Position numbers and translations under genes: made by a program. Positions 46,778 to 56,071 of a stretch of 64,000 bases of DNA are shown here, one piece after another. The notes under the pieces are model-generated. The model saw only the letters and a program-made list of their open reading frames with translations, was not told the DNA's origin and searched no databases. The stretch's first letter is position 1. Each line of letters starts with the position of its first letter. The stretch spans positions 1,302,001 through 1,366,000 of the forward strand of contig CAWHGF010000007.1 in NCBI GenBank assembly GCA_963828825.1, read 5' to 3'. This DNA is from Bog-473 sp963828825. GTDB taxonomy: Bacteria; Actinomycetota; Acidimicrobiia; Acidimicrobiales; RAAP-2.

Positions 46778-48004
46778 CTAGGGAACGTACGCCCCTTGAA
46801 ACGCCAGCACGGCGTAGAGGGCCATGGCGGCGCCGCACAACACGTAGGTGACGGCGGCAACGCGCGCCGACTTGAGTAGGGCGGCGCCGGCCATCACGAG
46901 AGGGAACGCACTCAACGCATAGCGCTCGAACGAATCGAGGTTGGATCCCGACAACGCAACGACGACGACGCACAGTGCAAACGCTCCGTACGACACGGGC
47001 AAGCGCCAGAACGCCACGATGATCAGCACGACGGCGACCGCGATCCACGGGACGTGCAGCCCGTCACCGACGTGATGCCCGTGGGCCAGGTTGGCGAGCG
47101 AGTGGTAGATGGTCGAGGCGGGATCGGAGAGTGCCCCGTGATGTGCCTGTTGCTGTTGGATCTTGAGTGGCTCGAGGAATCCTCCCCGAACTGGGCGCTC
47201 ACCCAGCCGAGATACGTGACCGTGCCGGCGACGGAGGACACGATCGCCACGACCTTTCCCGTCCAGCGTCCCCATCCATCTGTGCGCCAGGAGCGGATCA
47301 CTTCGATCACCGCCGGGACGGCCAGGAGGCACCCGACCGGGCGGGCGGTTCCGGCCAGGTACCCGAAGAGCCCGGCCCACCACCAGTTCCCGCGCCGGAT
47401 GTTGACGAAGAAGGCGACCGCCAGCAGTACGAGCAGCGCCTCCGAGTAGCCCATCACGAAGACGAACGCGGGAGGGGCCAGCATGATGAGCCACACCGCC
47501 CGCCGCGCCACGACCTTGTCCCGGAACTCGGAGCAGACCAGGACATAGATGCCGATGCCCAGCGAGGAGGCTGGCCGCGTTCGTGATCAGGAGGGAGGCG
47601 ATGCCCACCGTCAGCGACGTGACGTCGCTCAGGCCCCGGTCGAGCAAGGGGAGGAGCGGGAAGAAGCGGGTGGCGGACCGTGGCAGGGTCCCGTACCCGT
47701 TGGCGGCGATGTTCTGATACCAGCCGGCGTCGGACCCCAGCAGTCCGTCGTGCGTCTCGAGCACCGCTTTGGGGTTCGTGATGTGGAAGTGCGTGACCTC
47801 GTATTTCGCCAGACCGAGTGCGAAGAGCGTGATGACCCGTGCCGTGAGCCAGGGCAGCCACGCCACACCGAGTGCTTCGAGGATGAGCCCCCGGCGGCCA
47901 CGCCACCGCTCGACGAGGCCGGGTGCGGGCCCGCGGCTCCCCGACGGTCGGACGTCCGTGGTGCTCGTCAGTGGGGAAGAGGTATCCACTGCGCCGGACG
48001 ACAT
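46778..48004 (-). CDS. PIG-V-like mannosyltransferase (GT-C fold), two frame breaks
   Basis: Polyprenyl-phosphate-sugar-dependent membrane glycosyltransferase, about 408 residues. The diagnostic first loop is LLGSDAGWYQNIAANGYG followed by ATRFFPLLPLLDRGLS, matching the Asp-containing loop and FFPLxP motif of PIG-V proteins. Shifts near 47565 and 47165 separate three pieces; the middle one reads LIMLAPPAFVFVMGYSEALL and the last LEPLKIQQQQAHHGALSDP to LAFQGAYVP. Multiple hydrophobic helices throughout. It probably adds mannose to a cell-surface glycan, in line with the adjacent GT4 gene. Confidence 0.75.
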   Translation of the reverse strand: MSSGAVDTSSPLTSTTDVRPSGSRGPAPGLVERWRGRRGLILEALGVAWLPWLTARVITLFALGLAKYEVTHFHITNPKAVLETHDGLLGSDAGWYQNIAANGYGTLPRSATRFFPLLPLLDRGLSDVTSLTVGIASLLITNAASLLAGHRHLCPGLLRVPGQGRGAAGGVAHHAGPSRVRLRDGLLGGAARTAGGRLLRQHPARELVVGRALRVPGRNRPPGRVPPGRPGGDRSDPLLAHRWMGTLDGKGRGDRVLRRRHGHVSRLGERPVRGGFLEPLKIQQQQAHHGALSDPASTIYHSLANLAHGHHVGDGLHVPWIAVAVVLIIVAFWRLPVSYGAFALCVVVVALSGSNLDSFERYALSAFPLVMAGAALLKSARVAAVTYVLCGAAMALYAVLAFQGAYVP

Positions 48005-48044
48005 GGGGTGGATGTTTGCACGTCGATGGTGGCGGCGCGAGTCT

Positions 48045-49164
48045 TCAGCGACGAGAATCGGCCAGCGCGCGGTAGAGCTCGCGCGAGCTGCTGACCCGCT
48101 CGTGGCCACGAGAACGCACGGACCCGCTCTGTCCCCGCGGCGATCAGGCGCGCCCGGGTCGTCCCGTCCCGCGCCACCTCCAGCAGCGCCTCAGAGAGAG
48201 CGGGAACGTCGCGCGGTGCGACCAACACGGCTGCGTCGCCGACCACTTCGGGGATCGCACCCGCCGTGCTGGCGACCACCGGGACCCCGAGCGACATTGC
48301 TTCGAGGGGCGGCAACCCGAAGCCCTCGTACAGAGAGGGGTAGGCGAGGACCAACGCACCCGCGATGAGGGAGCTCCTGTCGTCGATCCATCCGATGCGA
48401 TGGATGCGCGCGGCGTGCCGGGCGGACCGGAGACCTGCCGACACGGCGTCTTCGCCCCATCCGGGGGGCCCGGCGATCTTGAGATGGACATCGGGGATGG
48501 ACCCGGCGATGCGGTCGAAGGCCGCCACGAGATCAGGGAGGCCCTTGCGCGGTTCCACGGTTCCGATGGCCAGGATGTACGGAGGTTCCGCTTCGCCCCG
48601 CGCGAGCGGGAGGGGCAGCGGAGTCAGCCCGTTGTGGATCACGTGCACCCGATCGACATCGACCTGGAAATGTTCCATGACGTCGTCCGCCATGGCCTGG
48701 GAGACGGTATGGATGGAGGCGCCCTGCTGGAGCGCACGACGGATGAGGGCCGGATACCTCAACGACGTCGGGCTGCACAGTTCGGGAAAGCGCAGGGGGG
48801 TCAGGTCGTGCACGGTCACGAGCCGTGCCGCCTTCCGTGAGGGTGGCACGACGAAGTTGGTGCCGTGCGCCACGTCGACCGGGCCGGTCCACAGCTCCAC
48901 CGTGGGATGGTCGAACCGCGCCCACACCCGGAGCAACGCTTCCGCCGGGATCGGGACCCGCCGCCCCGGTGTCACCGAACCGGGCAGTCGTTCCGCAAGC
49001 AACTTCCCCGCGGTCGCGCTGAGGGCGTACCCGACGACGCCGACGTGGGGATCGGTGGCGACGGCATCGATGAACCCGGCAACGGATTCGCCCACTCCCG
49101 TGCGCACGCCGAGCAGGGGTGAGGCGTCGATCGCCACCGCGACAGGGCCGGCCGGGCTGGGCAT
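48045..49164 (-). CDS. Glycosyltransferase family 4, frame break near the C terminus
   Basis: About 373 residues of GT-B fold. The N-terminal domain begins VAVAIDASPLLGVRTGVGESV and has LVTVHDLTPLRFPELCS. The C-terminal donor site shows ILAIGTVEPRKGLPDLVAAF, HRIGWIDDRSSL, YPSLYEGFGLPPLEAMSLGVPVV (E-x7-E motif) and AGAIPEVVGDAAVLV. One base too many near 48108 makes the literal frame run on over the start of the PIG-V gene; the shifted frame ends RELYRALADSRR with TGA at 48045-48047. The gap to the mannosyltransferase ATG is then 40 bases, a likely operon. Confidence 0.85.
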
Positions 49165-49269
49165 GGACCGAACCTTAGAGAGTCGACGCGTCTGGCCCGG
49201 GAGGGCATCCCGGCCGCCGCGATCTTCGGAGCTCGCTCGCATCTCGCCCGTCGAGACGGGCGCGCTGAT

Positions 49270-49725
49270 TTATCGGCAGTTCCGGCAGCGGCCGAAGATC
49301 GAGAAGTGATGCGGGTCGATGGCGAAACCGAACTGCTTCTTGGCTTGGTCCGCCAGATTCTCGAACAGTTCGTCGGGCGCCTTGACGGCATTGCCGCAGT
49401 GTTCGCAGACGAAGTGGCAATGTGCACTCGCTGCCAGGTGATACGTGGCCGGTCCATGTCCGAGATGCGAATGGACGATGACCCCGAGTCGCTCCAGCTC
49501 GTCCAAGTTGCGGTAAATGGTTGACAGATGCACGTCCGGGGCTCTCGCCTGGACGATCTCCGCTAGGTCTTCGGCGCTGTGGTGTCCCGGGTCGTCGAAG
49601 ATCGCCTCGAGAAGCAGCCGCCTTGAGTTCGTCACCCGCCCGCCGCTTTCGCGCACCAGGGCGAGGACCTCGTCGACCGTGCTGACGTCGTGCCGGGGTG
49701 AATCCGTGCCGAGAGGAACGCCCAT
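49270..49725 (-). CDS. Fur-family metal-dependent repressor
   Basis: 151 residues. The winged helix holds GGRVTNSRRLLLEAIFDD, HHSAEDLAEIVQARAPDVHLSTIYRNLDELERLG; the dimer/metal domain has YHLAASAHCHFVCEHCGNAVKAPDELFENLADQ and ends FSIFGRCRNC. The CEHC and CRNC pairs form the structural zinc site common to Fur and Zur. Iron, zinc, nickel or peroxide sensing cannot be told apart here. The palindrome TTGCGA-N5-TCGCAA lies 45 bases before the ATG, suggesting autoregulation. No metal transporter is adjacent. Confidence 0.88.
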   Translation of the reverse strand: MGVPLGTDSPRHDVSTVDEVLALVRESGGRVTNSRRLLLEAIFDDPGHHSAEDLAEIVQARAPDVHLSTIYRNLDELERLGVIVHSHLGHGPATYHLAASAHCHFVCEHCGNAVKAPDELFENLADQAKKQFGFAIDPHHFSIFGRCRNCR

Positions 49726-49769
49726 GACCACTCCACTGTACGGCCTAGCGGTCGCCTTGGGTGACCTTC

Positions 49770-49786
49770 TTGCGAATGAGTCGCAA
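49770..49786 (-). promoter_or_regulatory. Palindrome TTGCGA-N5-TCGCAA upstream of the Fur-family gene
   Basis: A perfect 6-bp inverted repeat with ATGAG as spacer, partly overlapped by a second palindrome GCAATTGC (49783-49790). Position and symmetry suit a Fur-family operator. Confidence 0.55.
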
Positions 49787-49877
49787 TTGCCTTCGGTCGC
49801 GACAGCGGAGAGGGATCGACCCGGCGCCCCAGGCCTACGCAAACGGGGAGTGAGCCCCCGCGAGTGAGGCCGGCCGG

Positions 49878-52067
49878 TCAAGAGAGGCGGAACGCGACGG
49901 GGACGGTCGGGGCACCAGGGTCGCCGGCGAACGCGGCGGCTTCGAGCACCACCGACGTCGCGGCCGCCTCGAAGCCATTCTCGGTCCATCGTTGCAGTGG
50001 CCGGGTCGAGCCCGTCAGATCAAGGCGGGCCGCGGCTCCGGGCGCCAGGGCGACTGCGCCGAAGCCGAGCAGGACCCGACGGGGAAAGTCGTTGCCGGCG
50101 TCGAGGCGGCCGTAGAGCTGCACGACGTGCCGACCGGCGCGGTGGCCGATGTTCGCCACGGTCACTGCAGCTCCGAAGGAGTCGCCCACGATGTCGTCAA
50201 CCGCGAAGTCGGAGACCGCAAAGTCCGTGTAGGACAGGCCGAACCCGAGCGGGAACGCGGCGGCGTGCCCGTCCCGATCGAGTAGACGCTGGCCGAACCA
50301 CTTGTCGTAGGTGATGGCCGTCGCGTTGCGGTCGAAGAACGGCAGATGGTCCTCGGAGACCGGAAGCGAAAAAGGTAGCCGCCCGGACGCGTCGACGTGA
50401 CCAAGGAGCACATCGGCCAGGGCGTGGCCACCCTCCGAGCCGGAGTACCAACTGAGGAGAACGGCGGGTACGGCATCGCGCCATTCCTCGGTGATGACCG
50501 CACCTCCGGTGACGATGGCGACGACCGTACGAGGATTGGCCGCGGTGACGGCGCGGATGATGTCGGCGTCGACCGGGCGGAGGCGCAGAGCGAGACGGTC
50601 GCCGCCGGCGCCGACGCTCCCGGCCATCGCTCCTCCGTCGCCGCTCAAGAGGCCCTCCAAGCGCTGCTGCAGGGCGGGATCGTCGGGGAACGGTGGAAAG
50701 GTGGCGAGCAACGCCGGATCGCCGAAGGTCTCGTTGTCGATGTACTCCCCCTCGTCCTCAGCGGTGTAGCCGACAATCACGACGACGGCGTCCACCGCCC
50801 GCGCGGCATCGGCCGCCAGGGCGGGATCATCCGCCGACGTGTGGCTGAACTCCATACCGGGCAACGCGGCGCGTAGGCCTTCGAGGGGCGTCACCACCGC
50901 GGGGGAGCGCACATCCGACGATCCGTGGTCACCGGTGTTGGCCATGTCAGCCAGCCGTCCGATCACGGCGACGCTGCCGAGCGTCCCGGTGTCGAGCGGG
51001 AGGAGGGGCTTTCCGTTCACGGGCTCGTTCTTCAGCAGGACCATGGCCCGACTGGCTGCCTCGCGAGCAAGGCCCCGGTGCGCTTCGGAGAACACCACCG
51101 AGAGCGACGGCTCGGAGTCCTTTCGCCGGGTGTAGTAGCGGAGCTGGGTGCCGAGAATGCGGCGAGCGGCGCGCTCGACGTAGTCGTCGGTCACGGTGCC
51201 GCTCCGGATCGCCTCGGGCAGATGCTGGGCGCGCTGTTGGGCGAACGGCTCTTCCACATCGAGTCCCGCCCTGAGCGACTTGGCGGCGTCACGCAGGCCC
51301 CAGAGGAAATCAGAGACCGTCACGCCCTCGAATCCCCACTGAGCACGGAGCACCCCCTCAAGGAGGCCTTCGTTCTCGCCGGCCCATTCGCCGTTGACCG
51401 AGTTGTAAGAGGTCATGATCCCGTCAACGCCCTCGTCGACGACCCGGCGGAAGTGCGCCAGGAAGACCTCGTGCAGAGTTGCCTCGTCGGCCGTGACGTC
51501 CACGCTGAACCGGGCGTTCTCCATAGAGTTGAGGGCGTAGTGCTTGGCGACCGCCATCATGTTGGGCCGGACGCCACGGACCAGCGCCGCCCCCATTTCG
51601 CCGAGGAGCAGCGGATCTTCACCGTAGGTCTCCTGCACCCGACCCCACGCCGGGTGGCGCGGCAAGTTGATGCACACGCCACCGAAGAAATTCGCCCCCT
51701 GGGCGCGTCCCTCGAGGCCGATGGCCGTACCCACTCGTTCCTCTAGGTCGCGATCCCAGGTCGCGCCCCGGGCCATGGACACGGGAAATGCAGTGGAGCG
51801 CCCCATGACGACCCCCCGAGGGCCATCCGAGAAGAGCAGGCCCGGTATCCCGAGACGCTCGACGCAGCCCATCGGAATCGGCGACCGGTTGTAGCCAGTG
51901 ACGTTCATGTCGATGAGCCCATCCCAGAACGGGATGTCGCCATCCAGCAGTCCGAGCTTCTCTTCCGTCGTCAGCTCGGCGAGGAGCTCGTCCACCAGGG
52001 ACTCGACCCGTTCACCCGTTCGGAGGCGCTCCACCGCGCGCGAGAAAAGCGGACCGGGACGTCTCAT
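49878..52067 (-). CDS. Glycoside hydrolase family 3 (beta-glucosidase-like)
   Basis: 729 residues from the ATG at 52067. The N-terminal barrel has ERLGIPGLLFSDGPRGVVMG, AVAKHYALNSMENARFSVDV and the nucleophile Asp253 in GFEGVTVSDFLWGLRDAA. The alpha/beta sandwich has AMVLLKNE and SVAVIGRLADMANTGDHGSSD. The C-terminal fibronectin III-like domain (VTVANIGHRAGRHVVQLY) is present. No signal peptide, so probably cytoplasmic. The sugar specificity cannot be read from sequence. It is complete with no frame breaks. Confidence 0.9.
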   Translation of the reverse strand: MRRPGPLFSRAVERLRTGERVESLVDELLAELTTEEKLGLLDGDIPFWDGLIDMNVTGYNRSPIPMGCVERLGIPGLLFSDGPRGVVMGRSTAFPVSMARGATWDRDLEERVGTAIGLEGRAQGANFFGGVCINLPRHPAWGRVQETYGEDPLLLGEMGAALVRGVRPNMMAVAKHYALNSMENARFSVDVTADEATLHEVFLAHFRRVVDEGVDGIMTSYNSVNGEWAGENEGLLEGVLRAQWGFEGVTVSDFLWGLRDAAKSLRAGLDVEEPFAQQRAQHLPEAIRSGTVTDDYVERAARRILGTQLRYYTRRKDSEPSLSVVFSEAHRGLAREAASRAMVLLKNEPVNGKPLLPLDTGTLGSVAVIGRLADMANTGDHGSSDVRSPAVVTPLEGLRAALPGMEFSHTSADDPALAADAARAVDAVVVIVGYTAEDEGEYIDNETFGDPALLATFPPFPDDPALQQRLEGLLSGDGGAMAGSVGAGGDRLALRLRPVDADIIRAVTAANPRTVVAIVTGGAVITEEWRDAVPAVLLSWYSGSEGGHALADVLLGHVDASGRLPFSLPVSEDHLPFFDRNATAITYDKWFGQRLLDRDGHAAAFPLGFGLSYTDFAVSDFAVDDIVGDSFGAAVTVANIGHRAGRHVVQLYGRLDAGNDFPRRVLLGFGAVALAPGAAARLDLTGSTRPLQRWTENGFEAAATSVVLEAAAFAGDPGAPTVPVAFRLS

Positions 52068-52263
52068 TCGAGCGTGAATCCGATGGCATCCGCCAACGAT
52101 AGAGAAGACCAGCCGGTTATTGCTGAGAGCTCGGCTGGATGCACCCTCGAATGCGGTGGGCCTGAGTCTCTGGCGGTCCGGGGCCTCACCCCTCACGTCA
52201 GCGGTGGTCTGGGCTCTCCGACACGAGAGTTCAGCCGGCGGCTCTGAGACAGCGGAGAGGCGA

Positions 52264-52848
52264 TCACCCGTTCGCTGTCGACTCGGGCGGCTTGTGTTCG
52301 ACGAGCCCTCTGATGAAGCGAGATGTCTGGACAGTCGTGAGTCCCTCAGTCGTCACAATCACGGCATCACCGCGCTCAACCCACGACGCCGTCGTCACGA
52401 TGTGGCGAAACGCGCCCTCTGTATGGCTCGCCAAGGTCACGCTGCGTCCGTTCAGCCTCAGAGTTCCTTGCCTGTTGCCGTTCATCGACGGTGAAACCTG
52501 CTTGGACGCGATGAGACGGATGCTCTTCGATTCGGGATTGTGAAAGCCGTAATAACTGAGGGTGAAGAGCACCGGTACGTTTTGCTGCGTGTCCTGCTGC
52601 TTGTCAGAACCGACTGAGACAACCGAGGCCGTGACACCGGTCTTGGGGTAGACATGCAAGCCCCCTGAAGGAACGACCCAACCACCGCCATTGGCGCTGT
52701 ACCCGGCAGGAAGCCAGCTGGGCTCGAGCACGAAACGAACATGGACTGTACGGGCTTGCTCGGTCCCTGCCGCAGGTTCGAGAGCCAGCCCGGAGCTCAG
52801 CACCAAGCCCGCTGCTGAGGCAGCTGCCAGCACATGGCGTCGCTTCAC
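52264..52848 (-). CDS. Exported protein of unknown function
   Basis: 194 residues from the GTG at 52848 (a GTG at 52863 would add five). A twin-positive signal peptide KRRHVLAAASAAGLVLSSGLAL is followed by a mature domain with EPSWLPAGYSANGGGWVVPSG, a WLPxGY motif seen in some exported or anti-sigma-linked domains, and beta-strand-rich sequence to the end. No catalytic motif recognised. G+C content is visibly lower than in the first 50 kb. Confidence 0.6.
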   Translation of the reverse strand: MKRRHVLAAASAAGLVLSSGLALEPAAGTEQARTVHVRFVLEPSWLPAGYSANGGGWVVPSGGLHVYPKTGVTASVVSVGSDKQQDTQQNVPVLFTLSYYGFHNPESKSIRLIASKQVSPSMNGNRQGTLRLNGRSVTLASHTEGAFRHIVTTASWVERGDAVIVTTEGLTTVQTSRFIRGLVEHKPPESTANG

Positions 52849-52974
52849 CTGTCCATCTAACACCGAAACGATCCCGAGAACTCTCGTGTCCGAAATGGGA
52901 CATGCCCGCGGCAGAACCTGCCCAGCACGTCCCGAGTGCGGATCCAGTAAAACCCAGGCTCCGACGACGAAGGA

Positions 52975-53304
52975 CTACATGCAGTAGTTCATGACGACTA
53001 CGTGCGTGGTCCGACCAGGGTGGACCGTGAATGTGGGACCGCCCACGTAATGACCCTCGTTCGAAATTGTGTACCGGCCAGGTGGCAAGACGAAACGAAA
53101 CCGCCTGCCCGTCGGGACTGTCTTGCGTGCGACCAGCACATTGCCCGCATACACGCCGAGACGCGCGGTCGGCACGTACATCGGACCAGCGCAAGATACG
53201 GCCTTCCCCGTCGCGACGCCTGAGTGGATCTCGCCCACGCCGACGACGGGAGCTCCGAGACCGATCAGTGGCAGCGCCAAGAGCAGTGGAACGAGCCTCA
53301 TCAT
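52975..53304 (-). CDS. Small exported protein, unknown function
   Basis: 109 residues. Signal peptide MMRLVPLLLALPLIGLG, then a single beta-sandwich-like domain with VPTGRRFRFVLPPGRYTISNEGHY, a pattern resembling carboxypeptidase-regulatory or PEGA-type small beta domains. Two Cys (in AVSCAGP and the last residues NYCM) may form a disulfide outside the cell. Same strand as the preceding exported protein, 126 bases apart. Confidence 0.55.
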   Translation of the reverse strand: MMRLVPLLLALPLIGLGAPVVGVGEIHSGVATGKAVSCAGPMYVPTARLGVYAGNVLVARKTVPTGRRFRFVLPPGRYTISNEGHYVGGPTFTVHPGRTTHVVVMNYCM

Positions 53305-53436
53305 CCAACTATGACGCAGTCCCCGGAATTTTGGTTCGGGCCGCTACTGGGCAGCCACCTGCCCTTTCTTGATGTCCAGCTCCGCCGATCAGGGAACCCG
53401 TCTCTTCACGGCCGATAATGACCTGGCGATCCGCTG

Positions 53437-53630
53437 GTGGCCACGGACCTCGACGGCACATTCTGGGACTCGGATCTCATCCCCCGGGCGCACGTCACGC
53501 CGCCAACGAGATCATCGATGCTGGAGTCACGGTACTGGCCGCAACGTCCCGGCCGCCGCGAGTGGCCGGTCGGAGGTCGGTGGTTGGGCTCGCATCCTCG
53601 ATCTCGTCGAGGGCTTCCGTGTCGAGCTGA
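53437..53630 (+). pseudogene. HAD-family hydrolase fragment
   Basis: The first motif of a Cof/HAD phosphatase, VATDLDGTFWDSDLIPRAHV, is followed after a frame shift near 53503 by AANEIIDAGVTVLAATSRPP, which is motif II of the same family. The expected ~200 further residues (cap, Lys and Asp-Asp motifs) are missing and stops follow. This looks like a truncated, decayed gene rather than one error. Confidence 0.6.
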
Positions 53631-53696
53631 GGTAGACGTTCCGAAGGGTGCCTCATGACGGTGCCGGGAGCGGGGTCGTACCTCGCACCGCTGTCC

Positions 53697-54317
53697 TCAA
53701 GTTGAGCTGTGCAGCATCTCTATCCGACGAGCAAGGTTGACGGCGTGGTCACCGAGCCGCTCGTAGAAGCGAGCGACGAGCGTGACTTGCGCACCGACGG
53801 CGGCGGGCATCGTTCCAGCGGCAATTTCACCGGTCAGCCGATCATGGAGGATGTCGAGCTCCTCGTCATCCTCGGTGAGCACACTGGCTCGTGCGGCCCG
53901 GTCGGCGTATGCATCGGCGGCCTCTCGCCACATTTCCAGGGCGACCTCGGACATTCGCTGGACGATGCCTCGACTGAGGGGGCTCATCTCTGCGCCGATG
54001 TTCGTGACCGCCCGTTGGGCGATGTGCTCGGCCAGATCACCGCTTCTCTCGAGCTCGGGCAGAATCAAGAGGACTCCGACGAGACGGCGCAGCGTCGCGC
54101 CGGGTGTGCCCTCGACGTCGAGCTGGGGCCAGACCAAGAGCTCGACCTCGGCCGTCAGGTCATCGACCGACTGATCGCCTTCGACCACCGCCATCCCGAG
54201 ACCGATGTCGTTGCCCAGCAAGGCTTGGGTGGCGCCGGCCAGCGCCTCCGACACCAAGGCAAATAGCCTGGTCACCCGCCTTTCGATGGCCTCGATCTCT
54301 GATGGTCCCGCGTCCAT
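53697..54317 (-). CDS. phoU: PhoU-family phosphate signalling protein
   Basis: 206 residues of two three-helix PhoU bundles. The metal-binding E/DxxxD motifs appear in GDQSVDDLTAEVE and in EDDEELDILHDRLTGE, and the paired RSGDLAEHIAQRA and RLGDHAVNLARRIE helices are typical. PhoU links the Pst transporter to the PhoR kinase and restrains phosphate uptake. No pst, phoR or phoP gene is in the window, so this is an orphan copy. The ATG at 54317 gives the standard start. Confidence 0.88.
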   Translation of the reverse strand: MDAGPSEIEAIERRVTRLFALVSEALAGATQALLGNDIGLGMAVVEGDQSVDDLTAEVELLVWPQLDVEGTPGATLRRLVGVLLILPELERSGDLAEHIAQRAVTNIGAEMSPLSRGIVQRMSEVALEMWREAADAYADRAARASVLTEDDEELDILHDRLTGEIAAGTMPAAVGAQVTLVARFYERLGDHAVNLARRIEMLHSST

Positions 54318-54328
54318 GGCGGCAGAGG

Positions 54329-54844
54329 TTAGCTGGGGCGATTCCAAAAGTTCGCGAAGTGTTCGCGCACCGTTCGCCTCTGATGCGGAGGTCGGGAGCC
54401 CTCGATATCTGCTCGGGACCCGCCAGGCGAACGGGGCACCTTTTGTTCCCCGACCTTCGACACTGCTCTTTTCAGCAATGGCCGGTAGCTCTCGAGAGCC
54501 AGAGGAAGATCGCCGATCGCACTCGGAGGCCACCAACCCATGTCGTCGTGTTCTTCGGACGCAATGTGGGGAGTCCCAGTCCAGTCTGTGACGACCCAAA
54601 TGTCGCAGTCGAGGTCCGGCTGCCGCACCTGAGCGAACGCCGGGTTGGTGGGTTCAGAAATCAGGATCCCCAGCTCTTCGTACAGCTCCCTGACGAGAGC
54701 CACCGCGGGGGTCTCATTCTGTTCGACGTGGCCGCCTGGCAGATCCCAAACATTTGGATACCAACGTCGGCCGGCAGACCGATGGCAGAGGAATACCTTG
54801 CCAGCTTCGACGAGGAGACCGGCCACGACGTGATGGACACCCAT
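54329..54844 (-). CDS. NUDIX hydrolase
   Basis: 171 residues from the ATG at 54844 (an ATG at 54862 would add six). The complete NUDIX box G-x5-E-x7-REUxEExGU lies at 38-60, from GHVEQNE to RELYEELGI. It hydrolyses a nucleoside diphosphate linked to an unknown moiety; MutT-like cleaning or ADP-sugar turnover are both possible. The last ~35 residues are basic and low in structure. Eleven bases upstream of phoU on the same strand. Confidence 0.88.
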   Translation of the reverse strand: MGVHHVVAGLLVEAGKVFLCHRSAGRRWYPNVWDLPGGHVEQNETPAVALVRELYEELGILISEPTNPAFAQVRQPDLDCDIWVVTDWTGTPHIASEEHDDMGWWPPSAIGDLPLALESYRPLLKRAVSKVGEQKVPRSPGGSRADIEGSRPPHQRRTVREHFANFWNRPS

Positions 54845-55113
54845 GACCCGGTTTTGGCCCATGGATGCCAGTCTCACATTTCGGCCGCACCGCCGGTCCG
54901 GCGACGGGGCAATCCACCAACACGGAGTTGCCACTGATCGGCACCTGCTGGGCAACAACGATTACCGGCGAACACACACCACCGACGTATGAAGGCTATG
55001 TACGGGCGAAGCATCCTGAGCCGACGATGCGTCGGGCGGGGGTAACATGGGACAGAGCTGACCGGCCTCCTGGCAACTCGCCACTTGCAACCTTCGGCGG
55101 AAATGGCCTCGCC

Positions 55114-55440
55114 GTGTCGCCCGAGTTCAGCATCACCGACCGTGACCTTCGCGGCGTCCACATCGTGGCGCTGCATGGCGAATTGGACATCGAGTCTGCC
55201 GATGGGCTGGCTGATGCGCTGGTGGACATCGCTGGCTCTACCGTCGTGGTCGACCTTTCCGACCTCACGTTCATGGATTCCACCGGCATCGGGGCTCTGG
55301 TGGTGGCCAGAAATCGCATCCTGGCCGACGGACAGAGCCAGCTGGTGGTCACGAGGCCAACAGGCATCGTTCGCAAGGCTTTGGAGATCGTGGGGCTCAG
55401 TGCGTGGATCGTGGAATGGTCGCCGGACTGGGGTCAATAG
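55114..55440 (+). CDS. STAS-domain anti-anti-sigma factor
   Basis: 108 residues from the GTG at 55114. It has the SpoIIAA-like fold with HIVALHGELDIESADGLADAL and the phosphorylation site motif LTFMDSTGIGALVVA, Ser56 being the likely phosphorylated residue. Such proteins bind a serine-kinase anti-sigma factor; no such kinase or matching sigma gene is adjacent, so the partner is elsewhere. The frame is open upstream as far as 54865, but that part overlaps the NUDIX gene antisense and lacks homology. Confidence 0.82.
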   Translation: MSPEFSITDRDLRGVHIVALHGELDIESADGLADALVDIAGSTVVVDLSDLTFMDSTGIGALVVARNRILADGQSQLVVTRPTGIVRKALEIVGLSAWIVEWSPDWGQ

Positions 55441-55500
55441 ACGTTCGGAACATGACCCGTGTCCTCGCCCGCACGGGGCTCCAAGTCGTTATCCGAATTG

Positions 55501-55893
55501 TCAGCTTCCCCCGAGCACCTGGGACGTGAACTGACTGAGGTCGAAGTAGTCCCGCCAGGCTGCAATGAGCCCATTGCGGACGTCGATGATCCCCATCATC
55601 GGCAACGAAGCGGTTGTTCCGTCGGCTCTCGTGAGGTGGTCGACGCGCTCTGTCATGACAATCGGTCCATCGGCCACCATGTGGATTATGTCGACATCGA
55701 CCCGACCACCTATCCCCATGAACTGAGCGAGAGTCGCTTTGATGGCAGTGCGTCCTCTGACCGGCTCCAACGGACCGTTGTGATACACGGCGTCTTCGGT
55801 GAAGAACGACCCCAGGACGCTGGTGTCAGCAGTTGGCCAGGCGTTCACGAAGGCGGCCATGAAGTCCTGAACCGTCTCTACGGGAGTGGGCAT
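55501..55893 (-). CDS. Limonene-epoxide-hydrolase-like protein (SnoaL fold)
   Basis: 130 residues. The alpha+beta cone fold starts ETVQDFMAAFVNAWPTAD. Arg83 and Asp85 in VMTERVDHL and Asp115 in AWRDYFDLSQF sit at the spacing of the Asp-Arg-Asp triad of limonene-1,2-epoxide hydrolase, so enzymatic epoxide opening is plausible. The substrate is unknown. The ATG at 55893 was chosen by homology to family starts. It is a single gene, convergent with the STAS gene. Confidence 0.8.
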   Translation of the reverse strand: MPTPVETVQDFMAAFVNAWPTADTSVLGSFFTEDAVYHNGPLEPVRGRTAIKATLAQFMGIGGRVDVDIIHMVADGPIVMTERVDHLTRADGTTASLPMMGIIDVRNGLIAAWRDYFDLSQFTSQVLGGS

Positions 55894-56071
55894 CCGGCAC
55901 CCTCCAAAGAACTCACTCAGGGATGATGACAGCCTGACGGTCTGCTCGCTTCGGAGCCAGTGACGGCCGGCCGCTCCCCGCCTCGCGACGACGGGCAGGC
56001 TGAGCTGACCGGGCGTGGCCGGACCGTCAGCCGTCAATCACGGCAATGTTCGCCTCGTCTGACGCCGCCAT

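Noticed and set aside
47968..48105. GT4 glycosyltransferase overlapping the start of the PIG-V gene
   Set aside because: The overlap results from an extra base near 48108; the shifted frame ends cleanly at 48045 with a normal C terminus.
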